Positions 19,073-28,121 of a stretch of DNA of 64,000 nt are shown here, in pieces. The first letter of the stretch is position 1. Each line of letters begins with the position of its first letter. A program made the translations under genes and the position numbers. The notes beneath the pieces were generated by a model. That model ran no database searches and had not been told where the DNA came from. It worked only from the letters and a program-made list of their open reading frames with translations. The DNA is from Methanobacteriota archaeon (GTDB lineage Archaea; Methanobacteriota; Methanobacteria; Methanobacteriales; Methanobacteriaceae), in contig JAEYPF010000018.1 in NCBI GenBank assembly GCA_023411115.1, positions 1 through 64,000 of the forward strand. Direction: 5' to 3'.

Positions 19073-19456
19073 ATAAATTCAAATAGTATTACAGAACTAG
19101 CTACCACATATACTAATTGCCTGTTTGTAAAATGATTATAACCCTAAATTTCTTTAATTTATTTATTTTTTATACTTTGAATATTTTATAACGGTTTATA
19201 GTCTACTTTTCTAAATAAGACCTTTTTATTCCAAATTTTATCCGCCGGAAAGTCGTCGGAAGTAAAGTTTATATATGACATTGGCCATATTAGATGGATT
19301 AGTATAGAAAATTTAAGAAACAATCGCATAACCAATATAAACTGAAAATAAAGTGTATTGACCACATTTATATGAAAAAAAATTTAATTTCAAATTTATA
19401 ACACTGTTAAACACTTTTAAAACAATTTCAACGATAAATACTCATAAGGTGGATTC
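19073..19456. other. Intergenic region with TCCGCCGGA motif upstream of trkA
   Basis: About 380 AT-rich bases without a convincing gene. A GC-rich island TCCGCCGGAAAGTCGTCGGA (19241-19260) contains an interrupted palindrome and a second partial copy. It lies just upstream of a TATA-like GTTTATATATGAC that would start the trkA-trkH transcript. It may be an operator. No known riboswitch was recognised. Confidence 0.35.
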
Positions 19457-20107
19457 ATGTATATAGTAATAATGGGTAGTGGACGAGTAGGCCTTAATTT
19501 AGCCTCAAAATTGATTGAGAATGGTAATGATGTTACTATAATTGAAAAAGATGAAGATTTATGCAGTCATGCCGCAGCTGAACTGGATGCGCTTATTATT
19601 TGTGGTAATGGCACCGATACGAAAACGCTTGAAGAAGCCAATATCGGCGATGCCGATGTTTTTGTTGCAGCCACAGGGAATGATGAGGCAAATTTACTAA
19701 CAAGCATCCTTGTAAGGGATTACAGTACCAAAAAAATTATTGCACGGGTAAGTGAACCTTCTCATGAAGAGGCATTTCAGAAAGTTGGTATTGATTCTGT
19801 GGTAAGTCCAGAGCTTACTGCAGCAAGCTATCTTGAAAAGGTTATAACAAGACCCAACGTAGCAGATTTAATTGTAGTTGGAAAAGGGAACGCCGAAATT
19901 TTAAACCTTACCGTGAAAAATAAAAAAGTAATTGGTAAGGAAATCAGGGAAATAAGCCCTACTGATGACTATATAATTGCTGCAGTACATAACAACGGCA
20001 GTATAATTATTCCAAAGGATAATATGGTTTTAAATGAGGATAATTTAGTTTCAATACTTGTTAAAACAAGTGCAGTAAAAAAGGTCACAGAGATGTTTAC
20101 TGCATAG
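19457..20107 (+). CDS. trkA: TrkA potassium-uptake regulatory subunit
   Basis: Cytosolic NAD-binding regulator that gates TrkH. The 216-residue product has an N-terminal RCK_N Rossmann fold (IMGSGRVGLNLASKL near residue 4, acidic residue at the end of the second strand in IEKDEDLC) and a C-terminal TrkA-C domain from about 137. AAGGTGG precedes the ATG. It is followed after 11 bases by a trkH gene, so the two are an operon. As the only trkA in the window, it may serve both trkH genes. Confidence 0.93.
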   Translation: MYIVIMGSGRVGLNLASKLIENGNDVTIIEKDEDLCSHAAAELDALIICGNGTDTKTLEEANIGDADVFVAATGNDEANLLTSILVRDYSTKKIIARVSEPSHEEAFQKVGIDSVVSPELTAASYLEKVITRPNVADLIVVGKGNAEILNLTVKNKKVIGKEIREISPTDDYIIAAVHNNGSIIIPKDNMVLNEDNLVSILVKTSAVKKVTEMFTA

Positions 20108-20118
20108 GTCGTGGTTGA

Positions 20119-21603
20119 GTGCAAAGAATTCACAGGCTGAGTAAAAGAGAAGCAAAAACTATACTTCATTTTACAGGTGACACCTTAATGCTTTTAGCTG
20201 TTGCCATTATTATTCCAATTATTGTTGCAGTTATATATAATGAACCGCGATATATAGCTCCATTTTTATATTCAGCAATTATAAGTGCTGTAATTGGGTT
20301 TGCTCTTGCCAAATTATTTAAAGCTGAAATGAAAATGACACTTAAAAGTGCCATGATATTTTCAACAGTTATATGGCTGATTGCATGTGCAATTGGTTCT
20401 TTACCATATTACTTTTCAGGAGAACTATCTTACCTTAATGCTTATTTTGAGACCATGTCCGGGTTTACAACAACTGGTTTCAGCATGTATTCAAATCTGG
20501 ATGCAGTTTCTTATACAATAAACTTCTGGCGGGCTTTCACACAGTGGATTGGAGGCCTTGGTATTATATTCCTTCTACTTGCCCTTTTAAGATCCACAGG
20601 TGCGGATGTAATGCGCCTTTACCTTGCTGAAGGCAGAGAAGAAAGATTAGCACCTAGTATCAAACACTCCACACGAATTATAGTCTATATATACCTATTC
20701 TTTACTGCAATTGCAATAGCATTGTTCCTGGCAGCTGGTATGCCTGTTTTTGATTCTATTTTCCATGCATTCACTGCTTTATCCACTGGAGGGTTTGGAA
20801 TGCATAATACAAGCCTTTTATACTATAATAGTGTGTGGATAGAAATAGCAGCCATGATTGTAATGATGATTGGTGCCACAAATTTTGCCCTGCACTATAC
20901 CGTTTTAAAAGGAAACTGGAAAGAATACTTCAAAGATATAGAAACAAAAGTAGCTTATTCCCTCATTATTTTATCTACAATTCTTGTGACTTTCGTTTTA
21001 TACAATAACCATGTCTACGGAAATGATTTACTCCTTAACTTTAGATTCGCTTTATTCCAGATGGTTTCAGCCATAACTACTACAGGATTGCAAACAGCAT
21101 TTTATCCTGATTTACTATCCAAATGGATTGGTCTTGGTACATTCTTCCTTACAATACTCATGATAATTGGTGCAGGTTCCCTTTCAACCGGTGGAGGTAT
21201 AAAGTGGCTTCGGTTCGGTGTGCTAATAAAAGGGACAATATGGCAGGTTAGATCATTTATATTACCCGGTAAAGCTGTAATGGCAAAAAAAATCCATCAC
21301 GTTACTGAATTGCAGATTACAGATGATGTCTTAAAAGTAACAGGGGCATTCGTGTTTACCTACTTCGTAATATACATAGCAAGTGTAATCATAGTTCTAA
21401 TATACTATTCTGATGTAGCCCGTGTTATTTTCGAAGTAGCATCTGCTTTAAGCAACGTTGGGCTTGGTAGTGGAATTATAACTCCAGATTCCCCTGCACT
21501 TGTAAAAATAGTTTTCATTATAGACTTCTGGATGGGTAGGCTTGAGATATGGCCAGTACTGCTTCTTATAGCAATTACAATAAACAATATAGTTAGAAGA
21601 TGA
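20119..21603 (+). CDS. trkH: TrkH-family potassium uptake membrane subunit (second copy)
   Basis: A 494-residue membrane protein with the TrkH pore-loop pattern: SGFTTTGFSMY, ALSTGGFGM, SAITTTGLQ and ALSNVGLGSG. It also has the conserved AGSLSTGGGIK near residue 356. Translation starts with GTG 11 bases after trkA, with GGTTGA just before it, which suggests coupling. It is longer at the N-terminus than the first copy and differs in filter neighbourhood (TTTG against TGSG), so the two channels may differ in affinity or ion preference. It pairs with the adjoining TrkA. Confidence 0.93.
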   Translation: MQRIHRLSKREAKTILHFTGDTLMLLAVAIIIPIIVAVIYNEPRYIAPFLYSAIISAVIGFALAKLFKAEMKMTLKSAMIFSTVIWLIACAIGSLPYYFSGELSYLNAYFETMSGFTTTGFSMYSNLDAVSYTINFWRAFTQWIGGLGIIFLLLALLRSTGADVMRLYLAEGREERLAPSIKHSTRIIVYIYLFFTAIAIALFLAAGMPVFDSIFHAFTALSTGGFGMHNTSLLYYNSVWIEIAAMIVMMIGATNFALHYTVLKGNWKEYFKDIETKVAYSLIILSTILVTFVLYNNHVYGNDLLLNFRFALFQMVSAITTTGLQTAFYPDLLSKWIGLGTFFLTILMIIGAGSLSTGGGIKWLRFGVLIKGTIWQVRSFILPGKAVMAKKIHHVTELQITDDVLKVTGAFVFTYFVIYIASVIIVLIYYSDVARVIFEVASALSNVGLGSGIITPDSPALVKIVFIIDFWMGRLEIWPVLLLIAITINNIVRR

Positions 21604-21685
21604 CTATAATCTACAATTTTTTTTATTAGTTCAGCCCATATAATAATAGGGAGTGTATAAAATTTCAAGATTTGGAGTTTAAACC

Positions 21686-22132
21686 ATGGATAAAAAAATA
21701 TTAGTACCTACAGATAACTCAAAACAGGCACAAAAAGCAGGAGAATATGCTATTTCCACGACGGATTTATTTGGAGATACTATCATTCTTTTATACGTGA
21801 TTGATACTGGATATCTGGATGAATTATCACAACCAGATATAAAAAATCGCCTCCATAAAAAAATGGTAGATGAAGGAAAGAAAGCCGTTGAGACTTTTAC
21901 AAAGGAATTAGAAGATGCAAAATGTGCAGGTAAATGTAAAAACGTTGAACTTATTCCTATGATTAAAGAAGGTAATCCTGCTGATGTGATACTTAAAACC
22001 ATAGAAGAAGAGGGTATCGACCAGGTGATAATTGGAAAATCTGGTAAAGGAGGTATAGAAAAATTTTTTATTGGAAGTACCGCAGACAGAGTGATAAAAA
22101 AAGCAAAAGTCCCCGTTAATATTATATCTTAA
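21686..22132 (+). CDS. Universal stress protein (UspA family)
   Basis: A 148-residue single Usp domain beginning MDKKILVPTDNSKQAQKAGEY. It ends with the nucleotide-binding pattern IIGKSGKGGIEKFFIGSTAD (G-x2-G-x9-G-S/T), so it is expected to bind ATP. Usp proteins often sit beside ion transporters and modulate them. Here it follows trkH by 82 bases on the same strand, and a role in K+ transport control is inferred. GGAGTTT precedes the ATG. Confidence 0.9.
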   Translation: MDKKILVPTDNSKQAQKAGEYAISTTDLFGDTIILLYVIDTGYLDELSQPDIKNRLHKKMVDEGKKAVETFTKELEDAKCAGKCKNVELIPMIKEGNPADVILKTIEEEGIDQVIIGKSGKGGIEKFFIGSTADRVIKKAKVPVNIIS

Positions 22133-22289
22133 TGGCTTATTTTAAAATGTTCTCAATTTTTTTGATAGACTGGTTGCAGTATAGTCTGAAATAAATTTAC
22201 AGTTTACTTCTACTTTTTGACCTAAATATAAACTATATATTACTGTTTAAACAGATTTGATTTTTTGATTTATTTTAACGGCGGATTAC

Positions 22290-23579
22290 ATGCAAATCAA
22301 ATACGGGTTAGATGAAAGACTGAAAACTAGGAAAAATATTATATTTGGTTTACAGTGGCTTGTTGTCAGTGTCCCTTTTATTATCATCTTTGGAAAAATC
22401 CTTGGTATCCTTGAAAATGGAAATTTCATACCATATATTCAGAAACTGTTCCTTTTAATGGGAATTTTGATACTTATACAGATTATTCTGGGCCATAAAC
22501 TCCCTCTAGTAATGGGTCCCGCAGCTGTACTTCTTATCAGTATTTTAACGAGCTTTGATACTCATGGTATTGGTGCAATTAACTCTTCAATAATTATAGG
22601 AGGGCTCGTTCTTGCAGTTCTAGCTGCAAGCGGTCTCTTTAAATACGTAAAAAGGATCTTCACTCCCCGAGTCATAATAGTAGTCTTAATGCTCATATCC
22701 TTTACGCTGACGCCTACTATAGTCAATTTAATGAGTTCAGGAGGCCATGTACCTGAAAGTTATAATCTAATTTTTGCCCTGGGATTCATTTTAGCCCTTT
22801 TCATAGCCAATGCATTTTTAAAAGGAATGTGGAAATCCACTTTGCCATTATTATCCCTATTTGCAGGTAGCCTAGTTTATTATACAATATTTGGAACTTC
22901 AGGTTTGTTTAATATTAATCTGGCTCTTGTAGCAGTTCCCAGCAATATTATAAGTTCTCTGGCAGTTCCAGACATTGGCATTCTAGTTGCATTTCTTATA
23001 AGCTTTCTTGCACTGGCAATAAATGATTTAAGCTCAATTGAATCTGTGGGAACTATTGTAGAGGCGGATGAAATGGAAAAGAGGTTAAGTAAAGGTATTA
23101 CAGTTACAGGAATTGGAAATGTATTTGCAGGAATTTTAGGTATAATAGGGCCAGTTAATTATACTACCAGTCCAGGGGTAATTGCCGCTACCGGAGTTGC
23201 ATCCAGATTTACACTCATTCCTGCCGCAGTTGGCCTTTTAATTTTGGCTATCTCCCCAGTTGCTATAAATTTAATAAGTAATATTCCAGCACCTGTAATT
23301 GGAGTTATTCTTTTATATGTACTTACAGCACAAATAGGAGCTGCACTATTACTTACAATAGAAAGTAATGCCCTTAAAAGCGTAGATGACGGAATTATAA
23401 TTGGCTTGCCTGTTATTCTAGGTATTGTCATTGCATTTTTACCAGTTACCCTGACATCCCAGTTACCCGTTATAATCCGGCCAATTGCTGCAAATGGTTT
23501 TGTAATGGGGGCTTTAGCTGTACTTATCCTTGAACATGTGTTATACCCAAGACATTCAGTTACAATTAAGGAGTCTTAA
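22290..23579 (+). CDS. NCS2-family nucleobase permease (uracil/xanthine type)
   Basis: A 429-residue polytopic membrane protein. It begins YGLDERLKTRKNIIFGLQWL, as NCS2 permeases do, and has the later signature SIESVGTIVEADEME followed by GPVNYTTSPGVIAATGVASR, which contains the substrate-site Glu and the conserved N-T-S element. Uracil or a purine base is the likely substrate, carried with H+ or Na+. GGCGGATT precedes the ATG. Its stop overlaps the end of the convergent HAD gene by 14 bases. The exact base transported cannot be told. Confidence 0.8.
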   Translation: MQIKYGLDERLKTRKNIIFGLQWLVVSVPFIIIFGKILGILENGNFIPYIQKLFLLMGILILIQIILGHKLPLVMGPAAVLLISILTSFDTHGIGAINSSIIIGGLVLAVLAASGLFKYVKRIFTPRVIIVVLMLISFTLTPTIVNLMSSGGHVPESYNLIFALGFILALFIANAFLKGMWKSTLPLLSLFAGSLVYYTIFGTSGLFNINLALVAVPSNIISSLAVPDIGILVAFLISFLALAINDLSSIESVGTIVEADEMEKRLSKGITVTGIGNVFAGILGIIGPVNYTTSPGVIAATGVASRFTLIPAAVGLLILAISPVAINLISNIPAPVIGVILLYVLTAQIGAALLLTIESNALKSVDDGIIIGLPVILGIVIAFLPVTLTSQLPVIIRPIAANGFVMGALAVLILEHVLYPRHSVTIKES

Positions 23580-24246
23580 GTATAATATCCAGTATCTCTT
23601 CTTTATTTTTTAAATCTTCAAAAACAAAATCAGCGCCGTAATCTTTAAGCTCTTTGGCGGAATATGTTCCAGTTGCAACAGCAATGGTTTTAGCATTTGC
23701 TTCTTTTCCAGCCTTTATATACCGCGATGTATCCCCAACAACGAAGGTTATTCCCTTAAAATCAAAATCATTCTGTGCTTTTTTTACTGCAATCTTAACC
23801 AGTTCCGTTCTATCGATGTTATCGCTTCCAAATCCCCCTAGTTTAAAATAATGATCCAGATGAATTAATTTTAGCTTTCCCCATGCAACAGGCTCTAGAT
23901 TTCCTGTGATTAAACCTAAAAGAATTCCATTTCCATTTAAAAATTCCAGTAAGTCCTTTACACCAGGCAAAATAGGAATATTATCCCTTTTTACATTTTT
24001 CTGGAAATAATCAACAATCGTGCCCATGCATGCGTCAAGTTTTGAAAGAATTAAGTCATCATTTAAACCTACTTTTTTCAGAACTTGAATCGCAATATCT
24101 GGATCGGTCATTCCGCCGTAATTAATGATTTTTATATCTGTATTGACATTGTAGACCTTTTTAAATGCATAGGAAAATGCATCGTGGTGGCACTGTGACC
24201 TGCCAATTAAGGTCCTGTCAACGTCAAATAAAACTAATCTATCCAT
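23566..24246 (-). CDS. HAD-superfamily phosphatase (phosphoglycolate phosphatase-like)
   Basis: A 226-residue HAD hydrolase. Motif I is VLFDVDRTLIG with the nucleophile Asp at about residue 7, motif II is LITGN and the later acidic motif is VVGDTSRYIKAGKEA. The cap size and layout fit the Gph-like subgroup I, so a small phosphorylated metabolite is the likely substrate. I chose the ATG opening MDRLVLFD because it is 8 bases after the deaminase stop; a longer frame overlaps that gene. It is probably co-transcribed with the deaminase, so a link to nucleoside or 5'-deoxyadenosine salvage is possible. Confidence 0.82.
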   Translation of the reverse strand: MDRLVLFDVDRTLIGRSQCHHDAFSYAFKKVYNVNTDIKIINYGGMTDPDIAIQVLKKVGLNDDLILSKLDACMGTIVDYFQKNVKRDNIPILPGVKDLLEFLNGNGILLGLITGNLEPVAWGKLKLIHLDHYFKLGGFGSDNIDRTELVKIAVKKAQNDFDFKGITFVVGDTSRYIKAGKEANAKTIAVATGTYSAKELKDYGADFVFEDLKNKEEILDIILKTP

Positions 24247-24256
24247 AAGAACCAGT

Positions 24257-25549
24257 TTAACCCTTTGATAAAAGTTCTTCTGCAGCATTTTCAGCAAGTT
24301 GGATCACTGAAGCCTCATCGAGCACTTCCAACACCTTATTTCTCATCAATATTTCACCGTTGCAGATCACAGTGTCAACATCGCCGCCATTTGCTGCATA
24401 TACAATATGTGATACTGGATGCCTGAATGGGGCTAGATGTGGAGTTTTCATATCAAGAAGCACCAGATCGGCTTTTTTACCAGCTTCAATTGTTCCTATT
24501 TCATCTTGAAGCCCTAAAGCAGCAGCACCATCAATTGTAGCCATGTTAAACACTTTTTCGGCTGGAAGCACTGTTGAATCACCAGTGTGCACTTTTTGTA
24601 GCAGTGCTGCTATTTTCATCTCCTCCAACATATCTAAATTATTATTTGAAGCTGCACCATCAGTTCCCAAAGACACATTTACACCATTATCAATTAATTT
24701 AGAAACAGGAGATATTCCTGATGCTAATTTCATATTGCTTGCAGGGTTATGAGATAATTTTACATCATTCTCTTTAATAAGCTCAATTTCTTTATCTGAA
24801 AGCCATACAGCGTGTGCAGCTATAACATCATCTGCCAGAAACCCTATCTCATTAAGATATTCAAATGGTCTTGCACCATAGGACTCTTTTATCTGCCCCA
24901 CTTCAAATTCAGTTTCACCGACGTGAATATGAATTTTAAGCCCTAATTTGCTCGCTCTTTCTCTTACTTCTTTTAAAAGATCCGTAGAGCAGGTATATGG
25001 TGCATGTGGTCCAAATGCAACTTTTATTCTGCCGTCTGCAGTATCATGGCATTTTTCTATTATTCTTTCTGTTTCTTTAAATTCTGCCTTTCTTTTTTCT
25101 TCATCCCCCAGGTCGATCATTCCATGACAGAGCATTCCCCTTAAACCAGCTTTATCAACTGCTTCTGCCACGTGATCCATAAAAAAATACATATCATTAA
25201 ATGTAGTGGTCCCCGACTTTATCATTTCAATACAGGCCAGAAGAGCTCCAGCATAGCAGTACTCTCCAGTTAAATTAGCTTCTACTGGCCATATATGATC
25301 ATTTAGCCATGTATCAAGGGGCAGATCATCTGCAAGCCCCCTCATAAGAGTCATTGAAAGATGTGTGTGCGTATTTACAAGTCCGGGCATAAGAACTTTT
25401 TTTTCGCCGTTTATTACCTCATCAGCGCAGTGTGAATCTGCCTCTGCAGTTATTTCCACTATTTTATCATTTTCTACAATTACTGAACCTTTTTTTATCT
25501 CATTGCCGAGTATAGTAACGTTATCTATTAAAATGCTTTTTGTTTCCAT
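24257..25549 (-). CDS. dadD: 5-methylthioadenosine/S-adenosylhomocysteine (5'-deoxyadenosine) deaminase
   Basis: A 430-residue amidohydrolase of the MtaD/SsnA group. The N-terminal metal motif is GLVNTHTHLSMTLMRG, then GPHAPYTC, a His in HIHVGETEFE, and VSLGTDGAASNNNLDM with the last Asp ligand. The methanogen homolog DadD deaminates 5'-deoxyadenosine, SAH and MTA, recycling radical-SAM and methylation by-products. I chose the ATG opening METKSILIDN because GGTGATTCC lies directly before it; a longer frame starts in repeat-like DNA. The HAD gene follows at once. Confidence 0.88.
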   Translation of the reverse strand: METKSILIDNVTILGNEIKKGSVIVENDKIVEITAEADSHCADEVINGEKKVLMPGLVNTHTHLSMTLMRGLADDLPLDTWLNDHIWPVEANLTGEYCYAGALLACIEMIKSGTTTFNDMYFFMDHVAEAVDKAGLRGMLCHGMIDLGDEEKRKAEFKETERIIEKCHDTADGRIKVAFGPHAPYTCSTDLLKEVRERASKLGLKIHIHVGETEFEVGQIKESYGARPFEYLNEIGFLADDVIAAHAVWLSDKEIELIKENDVKLSHNPASNMKLASGISPVSKLIDNGVNVSLGTDGAASNNNLDMLEEMKIAALLQKVHTGDSTVLPAEKVFNMATIDGAAALGLQDEIGTIEAGKKADLVLLDMKTPHLAPFRHPVSHIVYAANGGDVDTVICNGEILMRNKVLEVLDEASVIQLAENAAEELLSKG

Positions 25550-25617
25550 GGAATCACCAGTTAATATTAAATTTGTCCCATTTACATAAATAGCTACCAT
25601 TTACTAAAGTAATGTGA

Positions 25618-25950
25618 CAATTGTCTGAAATTTCAAATTTGAAGAAAATGCGTAGCATACAAAATTCGCAGAATTTTGCTGTGTCAAAATTGAAAATTTT
25701 GACAACATTTTCTGAACCCAAAAAATCGAAGATTTTTTGAGGTTGAGGAAATCGAAGATTTCCGAACATTTGAAAATCGTAGATTTTCGATGCTCACAAA
25801 ACTTCAAAAATTCTGCGAATTTTTGGTGTAGAGAAACGAAGTTTCTCTAACTTTCAGTTTTGTGGCAGCAAAAAACAAAGTTTTTTGCATGCCCCGAACA
25901 TTTCATGTTCAAGGGCCCTGAAATTTTACTATTTAAGTAAAATTTCAAAG
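25618..25950. repeat. Array A of ten short hairpins, nine with three-base loops
   Basis: A 330-base stretch between the divergent deaminase and hisG genes is packed with perfect inverted repeats. Examples are AAAATTC-GCA-GAATTTT (25661-25677), a 9-bp stem with GAA loop (25683-25703), AAAAAATC-GAA-GATTTTTT (25720-25738), GGAAATC-GAA-GATTTCC (25747-25763), GAAAATC-GTA-GATTTTC (25772-25788), AGAGAAAC-GAA-GTTTCTCT (25830-25848) and GAACAT-TTC-ATGTTC (25896-25910). The last element has a 12-bp stem with a 5-base loop (25919-25947). Outer stems enclose pairs of hairpins (AGAAAATG/CATTTTCT; CACAAAACT/AGTTTTGTG). Arm sequences differ between hairpins while pairing is kept. Confidence 0.85.
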
Positions 25951-26053
25951 TGTAGTAAAGCCTTTAATAACCGGTATCCAAAATATATAAGGTACATGCC
26001 AAAATATTTAAAACGATAATTATTTAATCATTTTTACAATCAGGAGGACATAA

Positions 26054-26914
26054 ATGCAGTTAAAAATAGCGCTTCCATCAAAAGGAAGGATAAGTAATCC
26101 TACAGTTAAACTTTTAGAAAAAGCAGGGATTGGTATTAAAGACACGGCAGATAGAAAGCTCTTTTCAGAAACGTATGATGATGAAATAAGCGTTATGTTT
26201 ACACGGGCTGCAGATATTCCGGAATTTGTGGCAGATGGCGCTGCAGATCTTGGAATAACAGGTCTTGATCTAATAGAAGAGAAAAATGTGGATATTGAAA
26301 TTTTAGAAGATCTTAACTTTGGAAGTGCCAAGCTTGTCTTAGCAGTGCCTGAAGATTCCAGAATTAACAATATATTGGATATAGATGATGGTTCCTTGGT
26401 AGCCACAGAATTCCCTCATTTAACAGAGAAATATCTTAAAAATAAGGGTATAAACGTGAAAATAGTTGAATTAAGCGGTTCAACAGAAATTGCACCATTT
26501 ATAGGGGTTGCTGATATTGTTGCAGACCTCACAAGCACAGGTACCACACTCAAAATGAATCATCTTAAAATCATAGATACTATCCTTGAAAGTTCTATAA
26601 AGTTAATTGCAAATAAAGATAGTTTTAAAGAAAAAAATGAAAAGATAGAAGCTGTTCGAACTGGTATAAAAGGGGTTTTAGACGCAGAGGGTAAAAAACT
26701 CGTTATGATGAACGTTGATAAAGAATCCCTCGAAGAGGTTAAAAAGGCAATGCCTGGACTTACAGGCCCTACAGTTTCTCAAGTTGTTTCAAATGACAGT
26801 ATTGTGGCGGTACAGGCTGTTGTAGATGAACGTGAAGTATTTAATACAGTAAATAATCTTAAAAAAATAGGTGCCAGGGACATTTTGGTTGTACCAATTG
26901 AGAGGATTATTTAA
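26054..26914 (+). CDS. hisG: ATP phosphoribosyltransferase, long form
   Basis: First step of histidine synthesis: ATP plus PRPP gives phosphoribosyl-ATP. The 286-residue protein is the long HisG with two periplasmic-binding-like lobes (QLKIALPSKGRI at the start, ADLTSTGTTLK binding PRPP near residue 160) and a C-terminal ACT-like regulatory domain from about 213 that mediates histidine feedback. AGGAGG precedes the ATG. No other his gene is adjacent. The hairpin array lies in its upstream region. Confidence 0.95.
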   Translation: MQLKIALPSKGRISNPTVKLLEKAGIGIKDTADRKLFSETYDDEISVMFTRAADIPEFVADGAADLGITGLDLIEEKNVDIEILEDLNFGSAKLVLAVPEDSRINNILDIDDGSLVATEFPHLTEKYLKNKGINVKIVELSGSTEIAPFIGVADIVADLTSTGTTLKMNHLKIIDTILESSIKLIANKDSFKEKNEKIEAVRTGIKGVLDAEGKKLVMMNVDKESLEEVKKAMPGLTGPTVSQVVSNDSIVAVQAVVDEREVFNTVNNLKKIGARDILVVPIERII

Positions 26915-27055
26915 AATTTTAAAAAGAGCCCAATATTAATCCTTTCCACATTAAGATTTGAAAACCATGCGGTTTTGAGGGTATTTTTAACTTTTTTTGC
27001 GAATTTGGGAAAAAATATTTATAGTCATGTTTATTAAAGCCCAGTAAGTGATTAC

Positions 27056-27337
27056 ATGAAAAAGCTGTTATGGTGGTTAATCGCCGGTATGAAAGGAGGA
27101 TTGAACCGCGCAAAAATAATTAAAGCATTAAATGATCGGCCATATAATGCAAATCAGCTTTCTGAAGAATTACAACTTGACTATAAAACTATAAGACACC
27201 ATATTAAGGTTTTAGAAGATAACGGCATCATTAAATCTACTGGGGGGAAATACGGTAAGATGTATTTCCTTACACCGAATATGGAAAAAAATTACGATAT
27301 TTTTAATGAGATTTGGGAACAAATTGGGAAAAAGTAA
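27056..27337 (+). CDS. Winged-helix DNA-binding protein (ArsR-like, copy 1)
   Basis: A 93-residue protein that is essentially one winged helix: RAKIIKALNDRPYNANQLSEEL, the recognition helix DYKTIRHHIKVLEDNGII, and a wing ending KYGKMYFLTPN. The N-terminus (MKKLLWWLIAGMKGG) is unusually hydrophobic and could touch the membrane or a partner. It is followed after 38 bases by a small membrane protein gene, and the same arrangement recurs at 31.6 kb. A single TTTGGG box precedes its TATA element (TATTTATAG), so autoregulation is possible. The inducing signal is unknown. Confidence 0.85.
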   Translation: MKKLLWWLIAGMKGGLNRAKIIKALNDRPYNANQLSEELQLDYKTIRHHIKVLEDNGIIKSTGGKYGKMYFLTPNMEKNYDIFNEIWEQIGKK

Positions 27338-27375
27338 ATACCATACATGGTACAATTGGAGATTGAAATTAGTAG

Positions 27376-27909
27376 ATGGTAAAAATGATACAAAGATTTA
27401 TGGAAATAAGGCCGGACAGTGTAGCAGGGCCAAACGATACAGATATAGGGCAACATTTTGTGAACATAGGTCCAAATGGCACGCACATAGGGCCAAACGG
27501 TACAGATATAGGACCTATATACATCGCACATAATACACAAAGCCTAGAAAGCGGTATAAATATAGGGCCATTACATATAGGTCCAAATGGAATCGATTTT
27601 GTAGGTATAGGAACATCGTATTTAGCCATTGCAGTTGGAATTGCAAATATCTGCTTATTAATAGCACTGGTTTACGTTTATATGAAAAATTACAGGCAGT
27701 TAAAATCCAAATTTACCATGGGTCTTTTAGTCTTCGCTTCACTTCTCCTGCTTCAAAATGTTGTATCCACAACATTTTTAACTGTAAATCTTATTTTAGG
27801 AATGGGGCATCACGGTTTCGATATAGATAGGCCCCAATTCCCCTTATCTTCCATTAATGTAATCCAGCTTATAGCCTTGTCCATTCTTTTAAAGATTACC
27901 TGGGAATAA
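27376..27909 (+). CDS. Small membrane protein with N-terminal IGPNGT repeats
   Basis: A 177-residue protein in two parts. The first 75 residues hold repeats of the type IGPNGT, IGPNGTDIGP, INIGPLHIGPNG. The rest has three hydrophobic segments (YLAIAVGIANICLLIALVYVY, FTMGLLVFASLLLLQNVV, VIQLIALSILLKITWE). The membrane part matches two other small proteins in this window, sharing the YIKSYRQ/YMKNYRQLK element and the ending LLKITW. It probably works with the adjoining winged-helix protein as a membrane partner; that is inference. The repeat domain is absent from the paralogs and could form a short solenoid. Confidence 0.7.
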   Translation: MVKMIQRFMEIRPDSVAGPNDTDIGQHFVNIGPNGTHIGPNGTDIGPIYIAHNTQSLESGINIGPLHIGPNGIDFVGIGTSYLAIAVGIANICLLIALVYVYMKNYRQLKSKFTMGLLVFASLLLLQNVVSTTFLTVNLILGMGHHGFDIDRPQFPLSSINVIQLIALSILLKITWE

Positions 27910-28013
27910 AAATAATTCCCTTCTATTTTTTAATCTGGATTACTGAACCCATCTCCATCTACTAAATTTTTAATTATCAATTTCTTTTTACAAATTAAGG
28001 TACTGGGGCGTGA

Positions 28014-28055
28014 TTTGGTATAAATTTGGGTATAATTTTGGAAAAATTACTTAAA
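28014..28055 (+). promoter_or_regulatory. Promoter with phased TTTG boxes and no long downstream gene
   Basis: TTTG begins at 28014, 28025 and 28037, that is every 11-12 bp. A TATA-like TTACTTAAAT follows, with its TTAAAT starting 14 bases after the last box. Transcription should begin near 28078. Only a 35-codon frame (28078-28188) and a strong hairpin lie downstream, so the transcript may be non-coding. Confidence 0.5.
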
Positions 28056-28121
28056 TTTAGGTTTCAATATAAAAAGCATGGAATACATGAGTCCCATTAT
28101 AAAAATGGGTTCAAAATTACA

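Noticed and set aside
19241..19260. Riboswitch or RNA thermometer before trkA
   Set aside because: The GC-rich motif lies upstream of the probable TATA box, so it would not be transcribed with trkA.
25554..25807. Overlapping reverse frames of about 70 codons in array A
   Set aside because: They are open only because the hairpin DNA lacks stops; composition is Phe-rich and tracks the inverted repeats.
25618..25950. Possible CRISPR array
   Set aside because: The repeated units are palindromes of varying sequence and spacing; there is no constant repeat with unique spacers and no cas gene.
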